This document shows positions 1 through 8,708 of a stretch of DNA of 52,382 nt, piece after piece. The number at the start of each line of letters is the position of its first letter. Position 1 is the first letter of the stretch. The stretch comes from Hyphomonadaceae bacterium. Lineage in GTDB: Bacteria > Pseudomonadota > Alphaproteobacteria > Caulobacterales > Hyphomonadaceae. The translations under genes and the position numbers were made by a program. The stretch spans positions 1-52,382 of the forward strand of contig JAOATF010000102.1 of assembly GCA_030158285.1 (NCBI GenBank), given 5' to 3'. Under the pieces are notes generated by a model that was given only the letters and a program-made list of their open reading frames with translations, did no database searches and was not told the origin of the DNA.

Positions 1-16
1 GACGGGGTTTAGGTCC

Positions 17-185
17 ATCCGCCTGCTTCGCAGTCGGCCCCTTCCGGCCCTTCGGACCACCTTCCCCGCTTCGCGGGGCAGGACCACACGCCGCTGGCAT
101 GGTGGGGAAGTCCTCCCTCGCCGAAGGCGGGGGAGGTGGCGCGAAGCGACGGAGGGGGCTGCCCGCGAAGCGGGCGGACTGCCAG
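17..185. repeat. hairpin-rich intergenic repeat element
   Basis: No gene is visible in 1-257. The stretch is a run of GC-rich inverted repeats with TTC or GAA triloops: CCCCGC-TTC-GCGGGG at 64-78, an 11-bp stem (one G-T pair) with loop GAA at 112-136, and GCCCGC-GAA-GCGGGC at 161-175. The core TTCCCC..GCTTCGC..GGGG recurs near the other end of the window (52185-52207), so this looks like a dispersed REP-like element. It could act in transcript stability or termination; that is inference. Confidence 0.55.
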
Positions 186-257
186 CCAAGCCGCAGCAAG
201 AATTGACAGATGGCGGGCGAGCCGCGATGGCAGGCGGGCGCAATACGGACAGACATC

Positions 258-1076
258 ATGGCCTTCACGCTTCCCGAGCCGACGAACGCTGAGCGCGAAC
301 ACCTCGCGCGCCTGTTCGCGGGCATTGCATCGGATGCGGGCGTGCGGGTGATGGAGGTCTACAACAGCGATTTCGAGCATCGCACCAAGGCGGACTACAG
401 CCCTGTCTCCGATGCGGATGAGCGGGCCGAGGAAGTGATTCTGGCGCGGCTGGAAGAAGCGCTGCCGGGCGTGCCTGTGCTGGCGGAGGAACGTGCGGCG
501 CGCGAGGGCGTGGGCGAGACGGTGTGGGATGCGTTCCTGCTGGTCGATCCGGTGGACGGGACGAAAGAGTTCATCAACCGGCGCGGCGACTTCACGGTGA
601 ACATCGCGCTGATCTGCAAGGGCGTGCCTGTCGCGGGCGCGGTCTATGCGCCGGCGCGGAAGGAAATGTATTTCGGCGGCGCGAGCGCGGAGGTCATTGA
701 GGGCTTCGAGCCCGGCGAAATCTTGCGCGAGGGCCGCAAACTGCAGACGCGCGCCTATCCGGACGAGGGGCTGACGGCGATCACGTCGTCCTCGCATCTC
801 GATGAGCGCACCAAGGCGTTTCTTGCGACCCACAAAGTGGCGAGCCAGACGGGCATCGGCTCGTCGCTGAAATTCTGCTGGGTCGCGGCGGGCAAGGCCG
901 ATGTCTATCCGCGCTGGGGCCCGACGATGGAGTGGGACACGGCGGCGGGGCATGCCGTGCTGAACGGCGCAGGCGGGCGCGTGATCCGGCCGGATGGAAC
1001 GCCGTTTGTCTATGGCAAGGGCGCGGAAGGCTTCCGGAACGGGCCGTTCATTGCCTGGGGCGGGCAGCCGCTCTAA
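258..1076 (+). CDS. cysQ: CysQ-like 3'(2'),5'-bisphosphate nucleotidase (inositol monophosphatase family)
   Basis: A 272-residue cytosolic phosphatase of the inositol monophosphatase superfamily. CysQ proteins hydrolyse 3'-phosphoadenosine 5'-phosphate, a by-product of sulfate assimilation, in a metal-dependent reaction. Visible motifs are SPVSDADERAEE near the N-terminus, LAEERAAREG (metal-binding Glu), the signature LLVDPVDGTKEFINRRGDF, and WGPTMEWDTAAGHAVL near the C-terminus. The length is normal. An ATG at 210 would add 16 residues of low-complexity sequence, so I prefer 258. No strong Shine-Dalgarno sequence is seen. It runs in the same direction as the DUF3297 gene. Substrate specificity within the superfamily cannot be fixed from sequence alone. 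Confidence 0.88.
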   Translation: MAFTLPEPTNAEREHLARLFAGIASDAGVRVMEVYNSDFEHRTKADYSPVSDADERAEEVILARLEEALPGVPVLAEERAAREGVGETVWDAFLLVDPVDGTKEFINRRGDFTVNIALICKGVPVAGAVYAPARKEMYFGGASAEVIEGFEPGEILREGRKLQTRAYPDEGLTAITSSSHLDERTKAFLATHKVASQTGIGSSLKFCWVAAGKADVYPRWGPTMEWDTAAGHAVLNGAGGRVIRPDGTPFVYGKGAEGFRNGPFIAWGGQPL

Positions 1077-1146
1077 TTTTGCGTGTCTCTGGCCTTTCAA
1101 CCAAAGCTGGGGCAGAGACCGGCTCTCAACCAGACGAGCATGTGCC

Positions 1147-1386
1147 ATGACCACCCTGCCCGACCGCCTGAGCCAGGACCCCAAGAGCCCCTTCCACGAC
1201 AAGGAGCTGCTGGAGCGCGGCATCGGCATCCGCTTCAACGGCGCCGAGAAAACCAATGTGTGGGAATACTGCGTCAGCGAAGGCTGGGTGCGCGTGGTCG
1301 CGGGCGCAGCGCTCGACCGCAAGGGCCAGCCGATGACGATGAAGCTCACGGGTACGGTGGAGCCGTATCTGGAGAGCGAGGGCTGA
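1147..1386 (+). CDS. DUF3297 family protein
   Basis: A 79-residue cytosolic protein recognisable as DUF3297, a small family common in alpha- and gammaproteobacteria with no known function. Seen in the sequence: an N-terminal LPDRLSQDPKSPFHD segment, then GIGIRFNGAEKTNVWEYCVSEGW and a C-terminal GTVEPYL. No signal peptide or membrane segment. The reading frame extends upstream to 994, but that part is out-of-frame shadow of the cysQ-like gene; ATG 1147 gives the family's normal length. It ends 8 bases before the convergent argE-like gene. Confidence 0.85.
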   Translation: MTTLPDRLSQDPKSPFHDKELLERGIGIRFNGAEKTNVWEYCVSEGWVRVVAGAALDRKGQPMTMKLTGTVEPYLESEG

Positions 1387-1394
1387 GGGGCTTG

Positions 1395-2576
1395 CTAGCC
1401 CCGCAGCGTATTCAGGAACCGCTCGAAGACCTGAAGGCCGCGTTGCATCTCCGAGACCGCGAGGAATTCGTTGGGCTGGTGGGCCTGCTCGACCGAGCCG
1501 GGGCCGCAGATGACGGCCGGGAAGCCGGCTTTCTGGAACTGGCCGGCTTCTGTTGCAAAAGCGGCGACGCGGACCTGGTTGTCCCCGGTGAGGGCGCGCA
1601 TGAAGACTTCGGCGGCGCTGTCGCGTTGCAGCTGGAGCGGCGGGGCGTCGGCGCGGAGATCGACCACGACGCCGCATTCCTCGCCGAGTTTCGACAGCCT
1701 GTTGTGGACGCGTTCGACCTCGGCAAAGAACGGCGCGAGCATCGCATCGGGATTGATGCCGGGCACGGTGCGGACGTCGAAGACGAAGCGGCATTCGCGG
1801 GCGAGGATGTTGGGCGCGGTGCCGCCACCGATCTCGCCGACGGTGATGGTGGTCCAGGACGGATCGAATTCCGAATTCTTCGGCGCGTTGGCTTCCTGCT
1901 CGCGCGCGATGCGGCGGAGCGTGCCGAGAAGGTCGATCGCTTCGTGGATGGCGGAAGCGCCCATGCGCGGGTCGGATGAGTGCGCGGCCTTGCCGGTGAT
2001 GCGGATCTCGTAGTCGCGGATGCCTTTGTGGGCGGAGAGCACGCCCCAGAGCGTGGGCTCGCCGACCCAGACGAGCGCGGGCGCAGCGCCGCGGCGGCCG
2101 ATCTCTTCGATCATCGGCTCGACGCCGGCGCAGCCGACTTCCTCGTCATAGCTGAAAGCGAAATGGATGGGCTTCTTCAGCGGCAGCTTCGCGATTTCCT
2201 CCGCGTGCGCGAGCGAGAGAGCGATGAAGCCTTTCATGTCGGTCGTGCCGCGCGCGAACCATTTGCCGCCGGTCTCGATCATGTCGAACGGATCGGTGAC
2301 CCAGGGCTGGCCATCGACGGGGACCACATCGGTATGGCCCGAGAGGACGATGCCGCCGGGCACATCGGGACCAAGACGCGCCCAGAGGTTGGACTTCTTG
2401 CCATCCTCGCTGGGCACGCGGACCAGATGCGCGCCGAGCGGGCGGAGGAAATCCTCGACCCATTCAATCAGCGGCAGGTTTGAATCGCGCGACGTGGTGT
2501 CGAACGCGCAGAGGCGGTGGAGAATTTCGCGGACGCGGGCAAGGGATGTCATGCGCGCAAGGCTAGCGATGGACAT
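1395..2576 (-). CDS. argE: acetylornithine deacetylase (M20 metallopeptidase family)
   Basis: A 393-residue member of the M20 zinc deacetylase/peptidase family, most like ArgE, which removes the acetyl group from N-acetylornithine in arginine synthesis. Metal and catalytic motifs are present in order: SGHTDVVPVDG (His81), RGTTDMKG (bridging Asp113), DEEVGCAG (general-base Glu145 and ligand Glu146), a GEPT loop, the dimerisation-domain motif KGIRDYEI..GKAAHSS, and a C-terminal CGPGSVEQAHQPNE segment carrying the last His ligand. A second in-frame ATG lies at 2552 (MTSLARV); neither start has a clear ribosome site. There are no other arginine genes nearby, so succinyl-diaminopimelate or other N-acyl substrates are possible. 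Confidence 0.82.
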   Translation of the reverse strand: MSIASLARMTSLARVREILHRLCAFDTTSRDSNLPLIEWVEDFLRPLGAHLVRVPSEDGKKSNLWARLGPDVPGGIVLSGHTDVVPVDGQPWVTDPFDMIETGGKWFARGTTDMKGFIALSLAHAEEIAKLPLKKPIHFAFSYDEEVGCAGVEPMIEEIGRRGAAPALVWVGEPTLWGVLSAHKGIRDYEIRITGKAAHSSDPRMGASAIHEAIDLLGTLRRIAREQEANAPKNSEFDPSWTTITVGEIGGGTAPNILARECRFVFDVRTVPGINPDAMLAPFFAEVERVHNRLSKLGEECGVVVDLRADAPPLQLQRDSAAEVFMRALTGDNQVRVAAFATEAGQFQKAGFPAVICGPGSVEQAHQPNEFLAVSEMQRGLQVFERFLNTLRG

Positions 2577-2602
2577 TCCGGGCGCAAGGGCTATGCGGGG
2601 GC

Positions 2603-3034
2603 ATGATCCAGTTTAGCGCAGGGCATGGGCCGGACAGCCAGGCGGTTGGCATCGCTCTGGAAGAGATGATGCTGGCCTACACAATCCCGCCGGGCCGCGC
2701 GCCTGTGCCGGTGACGGTGGTGGGTCAGGCTCGCCTGCCCGGCATGAACAACATCCTGATGGCGCTGGCGCGCAAGACCGGTGGCTTCCTGCCGGATGCG
2801 GAAGCCGCCGCGCCATGGCTGTCGAAAACGCCGCCGGGATTGGCCGAGCTGGAGGCGCGCCTTGCCGGACAGGACTTCATCCTCGGCGCCTACACGGTCG
2901 TGGATATGGCGATGTATCCGCTGGTGATGCGGCAGGCGGACGAGCTGTTTGCCTATCCGGGCATTACGGCGTGGGTTGAGCGCATGCGCATCCGCCCCGG
3001 CGTTGGCCGGGGCATGATGGCTGTTGCGGGGTAA
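2603..3034 (+). CDS. compact glutathione S-transferase-like protein
   Basis: A 143-residue protein with GST-like features but only about two thirds of the usual 200-220 residues. The N-terminus (SQAVGIALEEMMLAYTI) resembles the first helix of the GST thioredoxin fold. The C-terminal half (LAELEARLAGQDFILGAYTV then VVDMAMYPLVMR, and RPGVGRGM) matches the all-helical GST domain with its conserved Asp. The middle, where the glutathione-binding Pro and SESxAI segment should be, is missing or very divergent. Transferase activity is therefore doubtful; it may be a degenerate or regulatory GST. It lies divergently next to argE and ends 6 bases from the convergent FKBP gene. Confidence 0.6.
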   Translation: MIQFSAGHGPDSQAVGIALEEMMLAYTIPPGRAPVPVTVVGQARLPGMNNILMALARKTGGFLPDAEAAAPWLSKTPPGLAELEARLAGQDFILGAYTVVDMAMYPLVMRQADELFAYPGITAWVERMRIRPGVGRGMMAVAG

Positions 3035-3040
3035 CGGTGC

Positions 3041-3973
3041 CTACTGCGGCGGCGCGGCGATGGCAGGCTGCGCCGAACCAAAATCCAGAAGCTCCAGTTC
3101 ATAGAGAACCGTGGCGTCCGGCGGGATGCGGCCATCGCCTTCATCCTTGTAGAGCAACTGCGGCGGCATACGCACCATCCATCTGTCGCCCTTATGCATC
3201 AGCTTCGCAGCTTCGGCCCAGCCCGGCACGAGATCCTTCATGGGGAAGAATTTCGGTTGGCCTTCCTCGTAGGTTGAGGCCACTACGCTGCGTGCGCGCA
3301 CGCTTTCTGCACTCTCGCCTTCTTCAGGCTTTACGTTTTCAAGACGACCCTCGAAGTGGACGACAATCTCGTCCGTATCGGTCGGCGAGCTGCTTTCGGC
3401 GGGGCCCGACCGCACAACGAAATATTCAAGACCGGACGGGCGGCGGATAACTTCGGAAGAGTCGGTCGGCCAGGGCTTGGCCTTCTCCCACGCCACAGGG
3501 TCGGACTTAGCGATCGGCATGACCTTGACGAGTTCGACAACGAACATGAGGTCGGACTTGGCCGGGATTTTCGGCGGCCGACCTTCCTCGCCATAGGCTT
3601 GGCTCCACGGAATCCAGAACATGAAGGTGTCGCCGGGCCGCATTTCCTGGAGCCCGGTGGTCCATCCGGGGATGACTCCGTTGAGCACAAAGGAGGTCGT
3701 CTCCTCGCCCGTCGCGTCGAAGGCGAGACCAGTGCTGGCCAAGCGGCCATCATACCTCACCTCGACCCGATCTTCCGGACCGGGGTGTTCGCCCTTGTCG
3801 TCGCCTTTGCGGAGGACGATGTATTCGACGCCGTTGGGCAGTTTCTGCACTTCGGCCCAGCTGTGATTCCACGGCTGCAGTGTCGCCCACGGGTCCGCCG
3901 GATCCACTTTGACCGAGGGGTTGCAAGCGCTGAGCGCCAAGGCGGCCAGAGCGACAAGCACTATACGAACCAT
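3041..3973 (-). CDS. lipoprotein with two FKBP-type peptidyl-prolyl isomerase domains
   Basis: A 310-residue predicted lipoprotein (lipobox LSAC around residue 18) with two tandem FKBP-type PPIase domains. The first contains VEVRYDGRL, SFVLNGVIPGWTTGLQEM and GDTFMFWIP; the second contains VVHFEGRL, KDLVPGWAEAAKLMHKGD and PPQLLYKDEG..PPDATVLYELELLDF. FKBP domains catalyse proline cis-trans isomerisation and help fold secreted proteins. ATG 3973 is preceded by AGGAG at good spacing, so the longer frame upstream is rejected. Two PPIase domains in one lipoprotein is less common than one. It sits head-to-tail after the threonine ammonia-lyase gene. Confidence 0.85.
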   Translation of the reverse strand: MVRIVLVALAALALSACNPSVKVDPADPWATLQPWNHSWAEVQKLPNGVEYIVLRKGDDKGEHPGPEDRVEVRYDGRLASTGLAFDATGEETTSFVLNGVIPGWTTGLQEMRPGDTFMFWIPWSQAYGEEGRPPKIPAKSDLMFVVELVKVMPIAKSDPVAWEKAKPWPTDSSEVIRRPSGLEYFVVRSGPAESSSPTDTDEIVVHFEGRLENVKPEEGESAESVRARSVVASTYEEGQPKFFPMKDLVPGWAEAAKLMHKGDRWMVRMPPQLLYKDEGDGRIPPDATVLYELELLDFGSAQPAIAAPPQ

Positions 3974-4091
3974 GCGGTGACTCCTAAGTCGTTGCAGCCT
4001 GTTAGCACTGCTTTTCGGGCAGGGCGAGGGGCGCGGCCTGACGTTCCTGTCAGTCGCCAGAAGCTGGGTTGGCCCCCGGTTTTCGGCGGTC

Positions 4092-5336
4092 TCAATTGGT
4101 GCGCGGGGGGAAGCCGGCGGCCTCGAGCGCATCGATGATTTCCTGCGTGTGGCGGGCGTCGCGCGTTTCGATGGTGATGTCGAACTCGGCGCCTTTCGCG
4201 GGCACATCGAGGGCCATGCGGTTGTGGAACACCTCGATGATGTTGCCGCCATTCTCGCCGATCACGGTGGAGACCTTGGCCAGCAGGCCCGGCTGGTCGT
4301 TGCCGATGATGCGGACGGAGGTGATGCGCTTTTCGCGGACCAGCGAACGGGTGAGCACGGACGCCAGCAGGCGCGTGTCGATGTTGCCGCCGGTGAGCAC
4401 CAGCACCACCTTGCGGTTGCGGAAGAGGTGCGGCTCTTCCAGCAGGGCGGCAAGGCCAGCAGCGCCCGCGCCTTCGGCGACGGTCTTTTCCACCGTCACG
4501 AACAGGTTCACGGCGCGCTCCAGCGCATCTTCGCCGACGACGATCACCTGCTCCATCAGCTTGCGCAGGATTTCGGCGGTGAGGCGGCCGACCTTCTTGA
4601 CCGCGATGCCTTCCGCGATGGTGGCGCCGCCGACCTTGGGCTCTTCGCCGCGCAGTTCGGCCGACAGCGAGGGATACATGGCCGGCTCGACGCCATAGAC
4701 CTGCACAGCCGGACGGCGCGCCTTGATGGCGGTCGCGATGCCGGCGGAGAGACCGCCGCCGCCGACGGGGATGACGATCGCATCGAAGTCAGCGAGGTCT
4801 TCCATGATTTCGAGGCCGACGGTGCCCTGCCCGGCGATGACTTTCGCATCGTCGAAGGGGTGCACGAAAGTGAGGCCTTGTTCTTTCTCAAGCTGGCGCG
4901 CGTGGGCGTCGGCCTCGGCCAGCGCCTCGCCATGGATGATGACCTTCGCGCCGAAATTGCGCGTGTGCTCGATCTTCACGAAGGGCGTGCCCTTGGGCAT
5001 CACGATGGTGGACGGAATGCCGAGGCGGCTGGCGTGGAAAGCGACGCCCTGCGCGTGGTTGCCGGCCGACATGGCGACGACGCCGGCGGCTTTCTCTGCA
5101 TTGGACAGCGACAGCAGCTTGTTGAGCGCGCCGCGCTCCTTGTAGGAAGCGGTGAACTGCAGGTTCTCGAACTTGATCCAGACCTGCGCGCCGGTGATCT
5201 CGGAAAGCGTGCGCGAGTAACGCAGCGGGGTGCGCTCGATCTTGCCGGCAATGGCCATCGCCGCCGCTTCGATATCCGCCAGCGTGACTGGCAGGGACGA
5301 GGAAGCCTCAACAGCGGTTACGGGCTTGGCGGTCAC
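4092..5336 (-). CDS. ilvA: threonine ammonia-lyase with C-terminal ACT domain
   Basis: A 414-residue PLP enzyme converting threonine to 2-oxobutanoate and ammonia, the entry to isoleucine synthesis. The fold-type II core shows the PLP lysine in FTASYKERGALN (Lys66), the substrate loop SAGNHAQG and the phosphate-binding glycine loop VGGGGLSAG. From about residue 335 a single ACT domain follows (RIIGNDQPGLLAKVST..GGNIIEVFHNR), as in the roughly 400-residue class of ACT-containing enzymes rather than the 510-residue E. coli IlvA. ACT domains usually sense an amino acid, so allosteric control is likely. It could serve catabolism (TdcB-like) instead of synthesis. Confidence 0.88.
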   Translation of the reverse strand: MTAKPVTAVEASSSLPVTLADIEAAAMAIAGKIERTPLRYSRTLSEITGAQVWIKFENLQFTASYKERGALNKLLSLSNAEKAAGVVAMSAGNHAQGVAFHASRLGIPSTIVMPKGTPFVKIEHTRNFGAKVIIHGEALAEADAHARQLEKEQGLTFVHPFDDAKVIAGQGTVGLEIMEDLADFDAIVIPVGGGGLSAGIATAIKARRPAVQVYGVEPAMYPSLSAELRGEEPKVGGATIAEGIAVKKVGRLTAEILRKLMEQVIVVGEDALERAVNLFVTVEKTVAEGAGAAGLAALLEEPHLFRNRKVVLVLTGGNIDTRLLASVLTRSLVREKRITSVRIIGNDQPGLLAKVSTVIGENGGNIIEVFHNRMALDVPAKGAEFDITIETRDARHTQEIIDALEAAGFPPRTN

Positions 5337-5437
5337 GGGCGATAGCCTTTCGGGGGGTGGAAGTTGCGGCGTGCCTATACCCTAATCGGGCCGGGTGAAA
5401 GCCCGGTTCCCGGCAGCGGGGTGGTTAGGCGGCGCTC

Positions 5438-6541
5438 CTAGGCGGCCCGGTTGTGCGGGCTGGAGAGGCCGCGCGCCACATCGAGGCGGCGCATGGCCTT
5501 GGCGGGCCAGTGGCGGGCGCGGCCCACGGGCAAGCCCTCGACCAGCGCCCGGATCTGGAACTGGGCGCCCTTGAGCGCCGCAGAAAGGCCATTGCCGGCG
5601 ATGAAGCCCGCACCGATCGGGCGGCTGTCGTTGGCGAGGCTTTCCTTGAACTGGTAGTCACCGGGCCCGAGATCCATCTCGGCATAGCCGGCGTCTGCGG
5701 CCGCGCGGATGGCTTCGACGAAGACGATGAGGCCCGGCGAGTGCCCTGACCATTGTGCGTCGTGCGCGACATACCAGGCGTGCAATGACTTGCCCGCGCG
5801 CAGGCAGAACAGGACAGCGGCCGGCTCTCCCTTCACACGCAGCACGAACAGCGCTCCGCCGAAATGGGGATCGTCCGCAGGAGCCGCGAAGGCGCCGCGT
5901 ATGATGCCGTCGATCCAGGCGTGTTCGAACAGATCCGTGACGCCGGTGCGGCGCATCTGCTCGCGCTTCCAGCGGATTAGGGTTTCGAAGGCTTCGCTGT
6001 CGCGCGAGAAGGCTTCGAAGCTGACATCGCCGCCGAGATCGCGGGTCAGCTTGGACAGTTTCTTGCGGGTGCGCGCGATGGTTTTCGAACCGGCGGCCTG
6101 ACGCGCCTCGCACCAGCCCTGCCAGCCTTCGGCGAAGCGCACGACATGGCCGGCGTCATGAGTCATCAGCACCGGCGCGACCGCGTTGTTGCGAAGGCCT
6201 GCGGTGAGATCGATACGGCCGACGCCAAGCGCAGGCGCGGCCTGCGCAAGATCGAGCCCTGCGTCCTTCGCGGCAATAAGCGCCTGATAATCGCAGACCG
6301 GCCCGCCCGCGGGGAGCGCGGCGTAGGCGCTGGTGCGTTGCACGGGCAGAAAGCCGTGCGGCTTGCCGGCGTCGTCGCGCCAGACGGCGACGCGCACATC
6401 GGCGCGGTTGCGCGCCACCAGCTGCGCCCAGTCGGGGGTGAGATAGGGGCTGGAGAGTTCGAGATCGGCGGCCAGCAGGTCGCGCCAGGCGGCGATGTCG
6501 CCGTCTGCCAACTCACCCGGTTGCACGCTGTCGACCCGCAT
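5438..6541 (-). CDS. GNAT acetyltransferase-like protein (BioF2-like / CelD-BcsL family)
   Basis: A 367-residue cytosolic protein of the FemAB/CelD-like acyltransferase family (BioF2-like domain). Visible are an N-terminal PYLTPDWAQLVARNRADVRV segment typical of these proteins, a central basic stretch KTIARTRKKLSKLTRDLG, and a C-terminal GNAT-like domain with GEPAAVLFCLRAG, WYVAHDAQWSGHSPGLIV and EMDLGPGDYQFKESLAND. Homologues are often linked to exopolysaccharide or cellulose-associated acylation, but substrates are mostly unknown and no polysaccharide genes adjoin it here. It is divergent from the CocE-like hydrolase gene. Confidence 0.72.
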   Translation of the reverse strand: MRVDSVQPGELADGDIAAWRDLLAADLELSSPYLTPDWAQLVARNRADVRVAVWRDDAGKPHGFLPVQRTSAYAALPAGGPVCDYQALIAAKDAGLDLAQAAPALGVGRIDLTAGLRNNAVAPVLMTHDAGHVVRFAEGWQGWCEARQAAGSKTIARTRKKLSKLTRDLGGDVSFEAFSRDSEAFETLIRWKREQMRRTGVTDLFEHAWIDGIIRGAFAAPADDPHFGGALFVLRVKGEPAAVLFCLRAGKSLHAWYVAHDAQWSGHSPGLIVFVEAIRAAADAGYAEMDLGPGDYQFKESLANDSRPIGAGFIAGNGLSAALKGAQFQIRALVEGLPVGRARHWPAKAMRRLDVARGLSSPHNRAA

Positions 6542-6706
6542 GGAGGCGGACTTTCCCGTGGTTTTCCCCGGGGCTGAAGCTGACAGACAGGCCGCATTTT
6601 TTCGTGAATTCCGATCGGTGAATTTTGATGGATTCCGGCGGCGGGCAGGCCGAAACTGGCGAAAAACAGGGGATGCGCCATTACAACCGGGATCGATCGA
6701 CGCGCC

Positions 6707-8695
6707 TTGCTAGCCGGCGCCGCCGTGCTTGCGGCGGGGTGCGCCACCACGCCGTGGACGCCGCCGGCGCCGGTGAAAGTCCGGGTGGTGGAGCACCAGC
6801 AGATACCGATGCGCGATGGCGTGAAGCTGTCAGCGCGGATGTGGCTGCCGGAAACCACGACACGCGCGCCGGCGGTTCTGGAATGCGTGCCGTATCGGAA
6901 GCGGGATCTCTATCGCGCCTATGACGACCTCTGGGGGGCGCAACTGGCGGCGGCCGGGATTGCGTTCGTGCGGCTGGATGTGCGGGGGTCTGGCGAATCC
7001 GAGGGGGCGATCAGCGACGAGTATTCCGAGGCAGAGCTCGGCGATTGTGAGACGGTGATTGCGTGGCTGGCGCAGCAGGACTGGTGCAATGGCGCGGTGG
7101 GGATGCGCGGGTTGTCGTGGGGCGGGATCAACACGCTGCAGGTGGCGGCGCGGCGGCCGCCTGCGCTGAAGGCGATCATGCCGATGGGATCGTGCGACCG
7201 GCGTTACACGGACGATGCACATTACATCGGCGGCGGGCTGGGGCGAACGAATTTCCAGTGGGGCGGGTTGTTCAAGAAGGTGATGGCGGGACCGCCTGAC
7301 CCTGCCCTGCACGGCGAACGCTGGCGCGACCTGTGGCGCAAGCGGCTGGAAGCGACACCGCCTATTCTCGCGACATGGCTGCAGCACCAGCGCGAGGACG
7401 CGTACTGGAAGCGCGGCTCGGTGTTCGAGGCGCCGGGCGACATCAACGTGCCGGTCTATCTGGTGAGCGGGTGGAGCGACACCTATGCCACGCCGAGCCT
7501 GCGATTGTTCTCAGCATTGAAGTCTCCGGCGAAAGTGATGATCGGGCCGTGGGGGCACACCTATCCCTATACCGCTGCGCAGGGGCTCGACTGGGCGCAT
7601 GAAGAAGTGCGGTGGTGGCGGCACTGGCTGATGAAGGAAGAGACCGGGATCATGGCGGAGCCGCGCGTGCGCGTGTTCCTGCCGGAAGCGACGGCATCGG
7701 AGGGCGGACCGATTCCGGGGCGGTGGATTTCAGGCGAGCAGTGGCCGCCGCGCGGGAAGACGCGGACCTGGCATCTCAATGCGAGCGAATTGGGAACGGC
7801 TGCGAGGACAGGGCCTGCGCTGGTGCATCGCGACACGGGAATTGTCGGCACGACCAAGCCGGAATGGCTGGATCGCCTGCCGATCGCGCAATCGCATGAT
7901 GATGCGCTGTCGACGGTGTTTGACACGGCGACGCTGACATCACCGATGGAGATGGCAGGCGAGGCGGAGCTGAAGCTGCGCATTGCCTCAGACAAGCCGG
8001 TCGCGAAAGTGTTCGTGCGGCTCAATGATGTGCGGGCGGACGGGACGAGCTGGCCGGTGACGTGGGCGGCGCTGAACCTCACGCGGCGGGATGGGATGAG
8101 CGCGCCGGAGGCGCTTGAGCCGGGCAAGCTCTACGATGTGACGATCCGGCTGCGATCTGCGGCGTACGTGTTCCGCGCAGGCTCGAAGATACGGCTGGCG
8201 ATCTCGGAAGGCTTCTGGCCGATGCTGTGGCCATCGCCCGAGACGCCGGCGCTGACCTTGCCGATGGGCGTGTCCACGCTGTTGCTGCCAGTGCGGGCGG
8301 AGCATGCGGAAGACAAGTTTCCGATGGTGCAGACCGACGGGGCGGACCCTGCGCCGGACTATCAGCCGGCAACGCCGGATGCGACCGGGCGGCTGGTGCT
8401 GAGCCATGTGGAGCCGCCGGCGCCGTACGCGGTGAAGGCGGCGGATATCGAACTGTCGTCGTCCGGTGAGCAGGCAGCCGAGATCACGGCGGGCGATCCG
8501 CTGTCGGCGCGATGGCGGCAGGTGGCGCGGTCAACGTGGACGCGCGGGGATTGGGCCTGCGCGGTGGAGGCATCCTACGAGCTATCGTCGGATGCAACGC
8601 ACTTCCGGATTGTCGAGACGCTGAAGGCGGGCCTCGATGGGGACGAGATATTCGCGCGGAACAGCGATGTGCGTGTGCCGCGCGATTTGATGTGA
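6707..8695 (+). CDS. CocE/NonD family hydrolase, exported
   Basis: An alpha/beta hydrolase of about 660 residues of the X-Pro dipeptidyl-peptidase/CocE family. Seen: IPMRDGVKLSARMWLPE, the oxyanion and GSGESEG segment, catalytic Ser in GMRGLSWGG, Asp region VSGWSDTYATPSLR and His region GPWGHTYPY, followed by the C-terminal jelly-roll domain typical of the family. Substrates (esters or peptides) are unknown. The N-terminus is a lipoprotein or Tat-like signal ending AAVLAAGC. The first standard in-frame start is TTG 6707, which removes the charged part (GIDRRALLAG) of the signal; an ATT at 6680 preceded by AGGGGA would restore it. See findings. Confidence 0.85.
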   Translation: MLAGAAVLAAGCATTPWTPPAPVKVRVVEHQQIPMRDGVKLSARMWLPETTTRAPAVLECVPYRKRDLYRAYDDLWGAQLAAAGIAFVRLDVRGSGESEGAISDEYSEAELGDCETVIAWLAQQDWCNGAVGMRGLSWGGINTLQVAARRPPALKAIMPMGSCDRRYTDDAHYIGGGLGRTNFQWGGLFKKVMAGPPDPALHGERWRDLWRKRLEATPPILATWLQHQREDAYWKRGSVFEAPGDINVPVYLVSGWSDTYATPSLRLFSALKSPAKVMIGPWGHTYPYTAAQGLDWAHEEVRWWRHWLMKEETGIMAEPRVRVFLPEATASEGGPIPGRWISGEQWPPRGKTRTWHLNASELGTAARTGPALVHRDTGIVGTTKPEWLDRLPIAQSHDDALSTVFDTATLTSPMEMAGEAELKLRIASDKPVAKVFVRLNDVRADGTSWPVTWAALNLTRRDGMSAPEALEPGKLYDVTIRLRSAAYVFRAGSKIRLAISEGFWPMLWPSPETPALTLPMGVSTLLLPVRAEHAEDKFPMVQTDGADPAPDYQPATPDATGRLVLSHVEPPAPYAVKAADIELSSSGEQAAEITAGDPLSARWRQVARSTWTRGDWACAVEASYELSSDATHFRIVETLKAGLDGDEIFARNSDVRVPRDLM

Positions 8696-8708
8696 CGCGA
8701 CGGGCGGC

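Noticed and set aside
9-1349. 446-residue frame antisense to the cysQ-like and DUF3297 genes
   Set aside because: Arg/Ala-rich composition, no recognisable domain, covers two genes with clear family motifs; typical GC-driven shadow.
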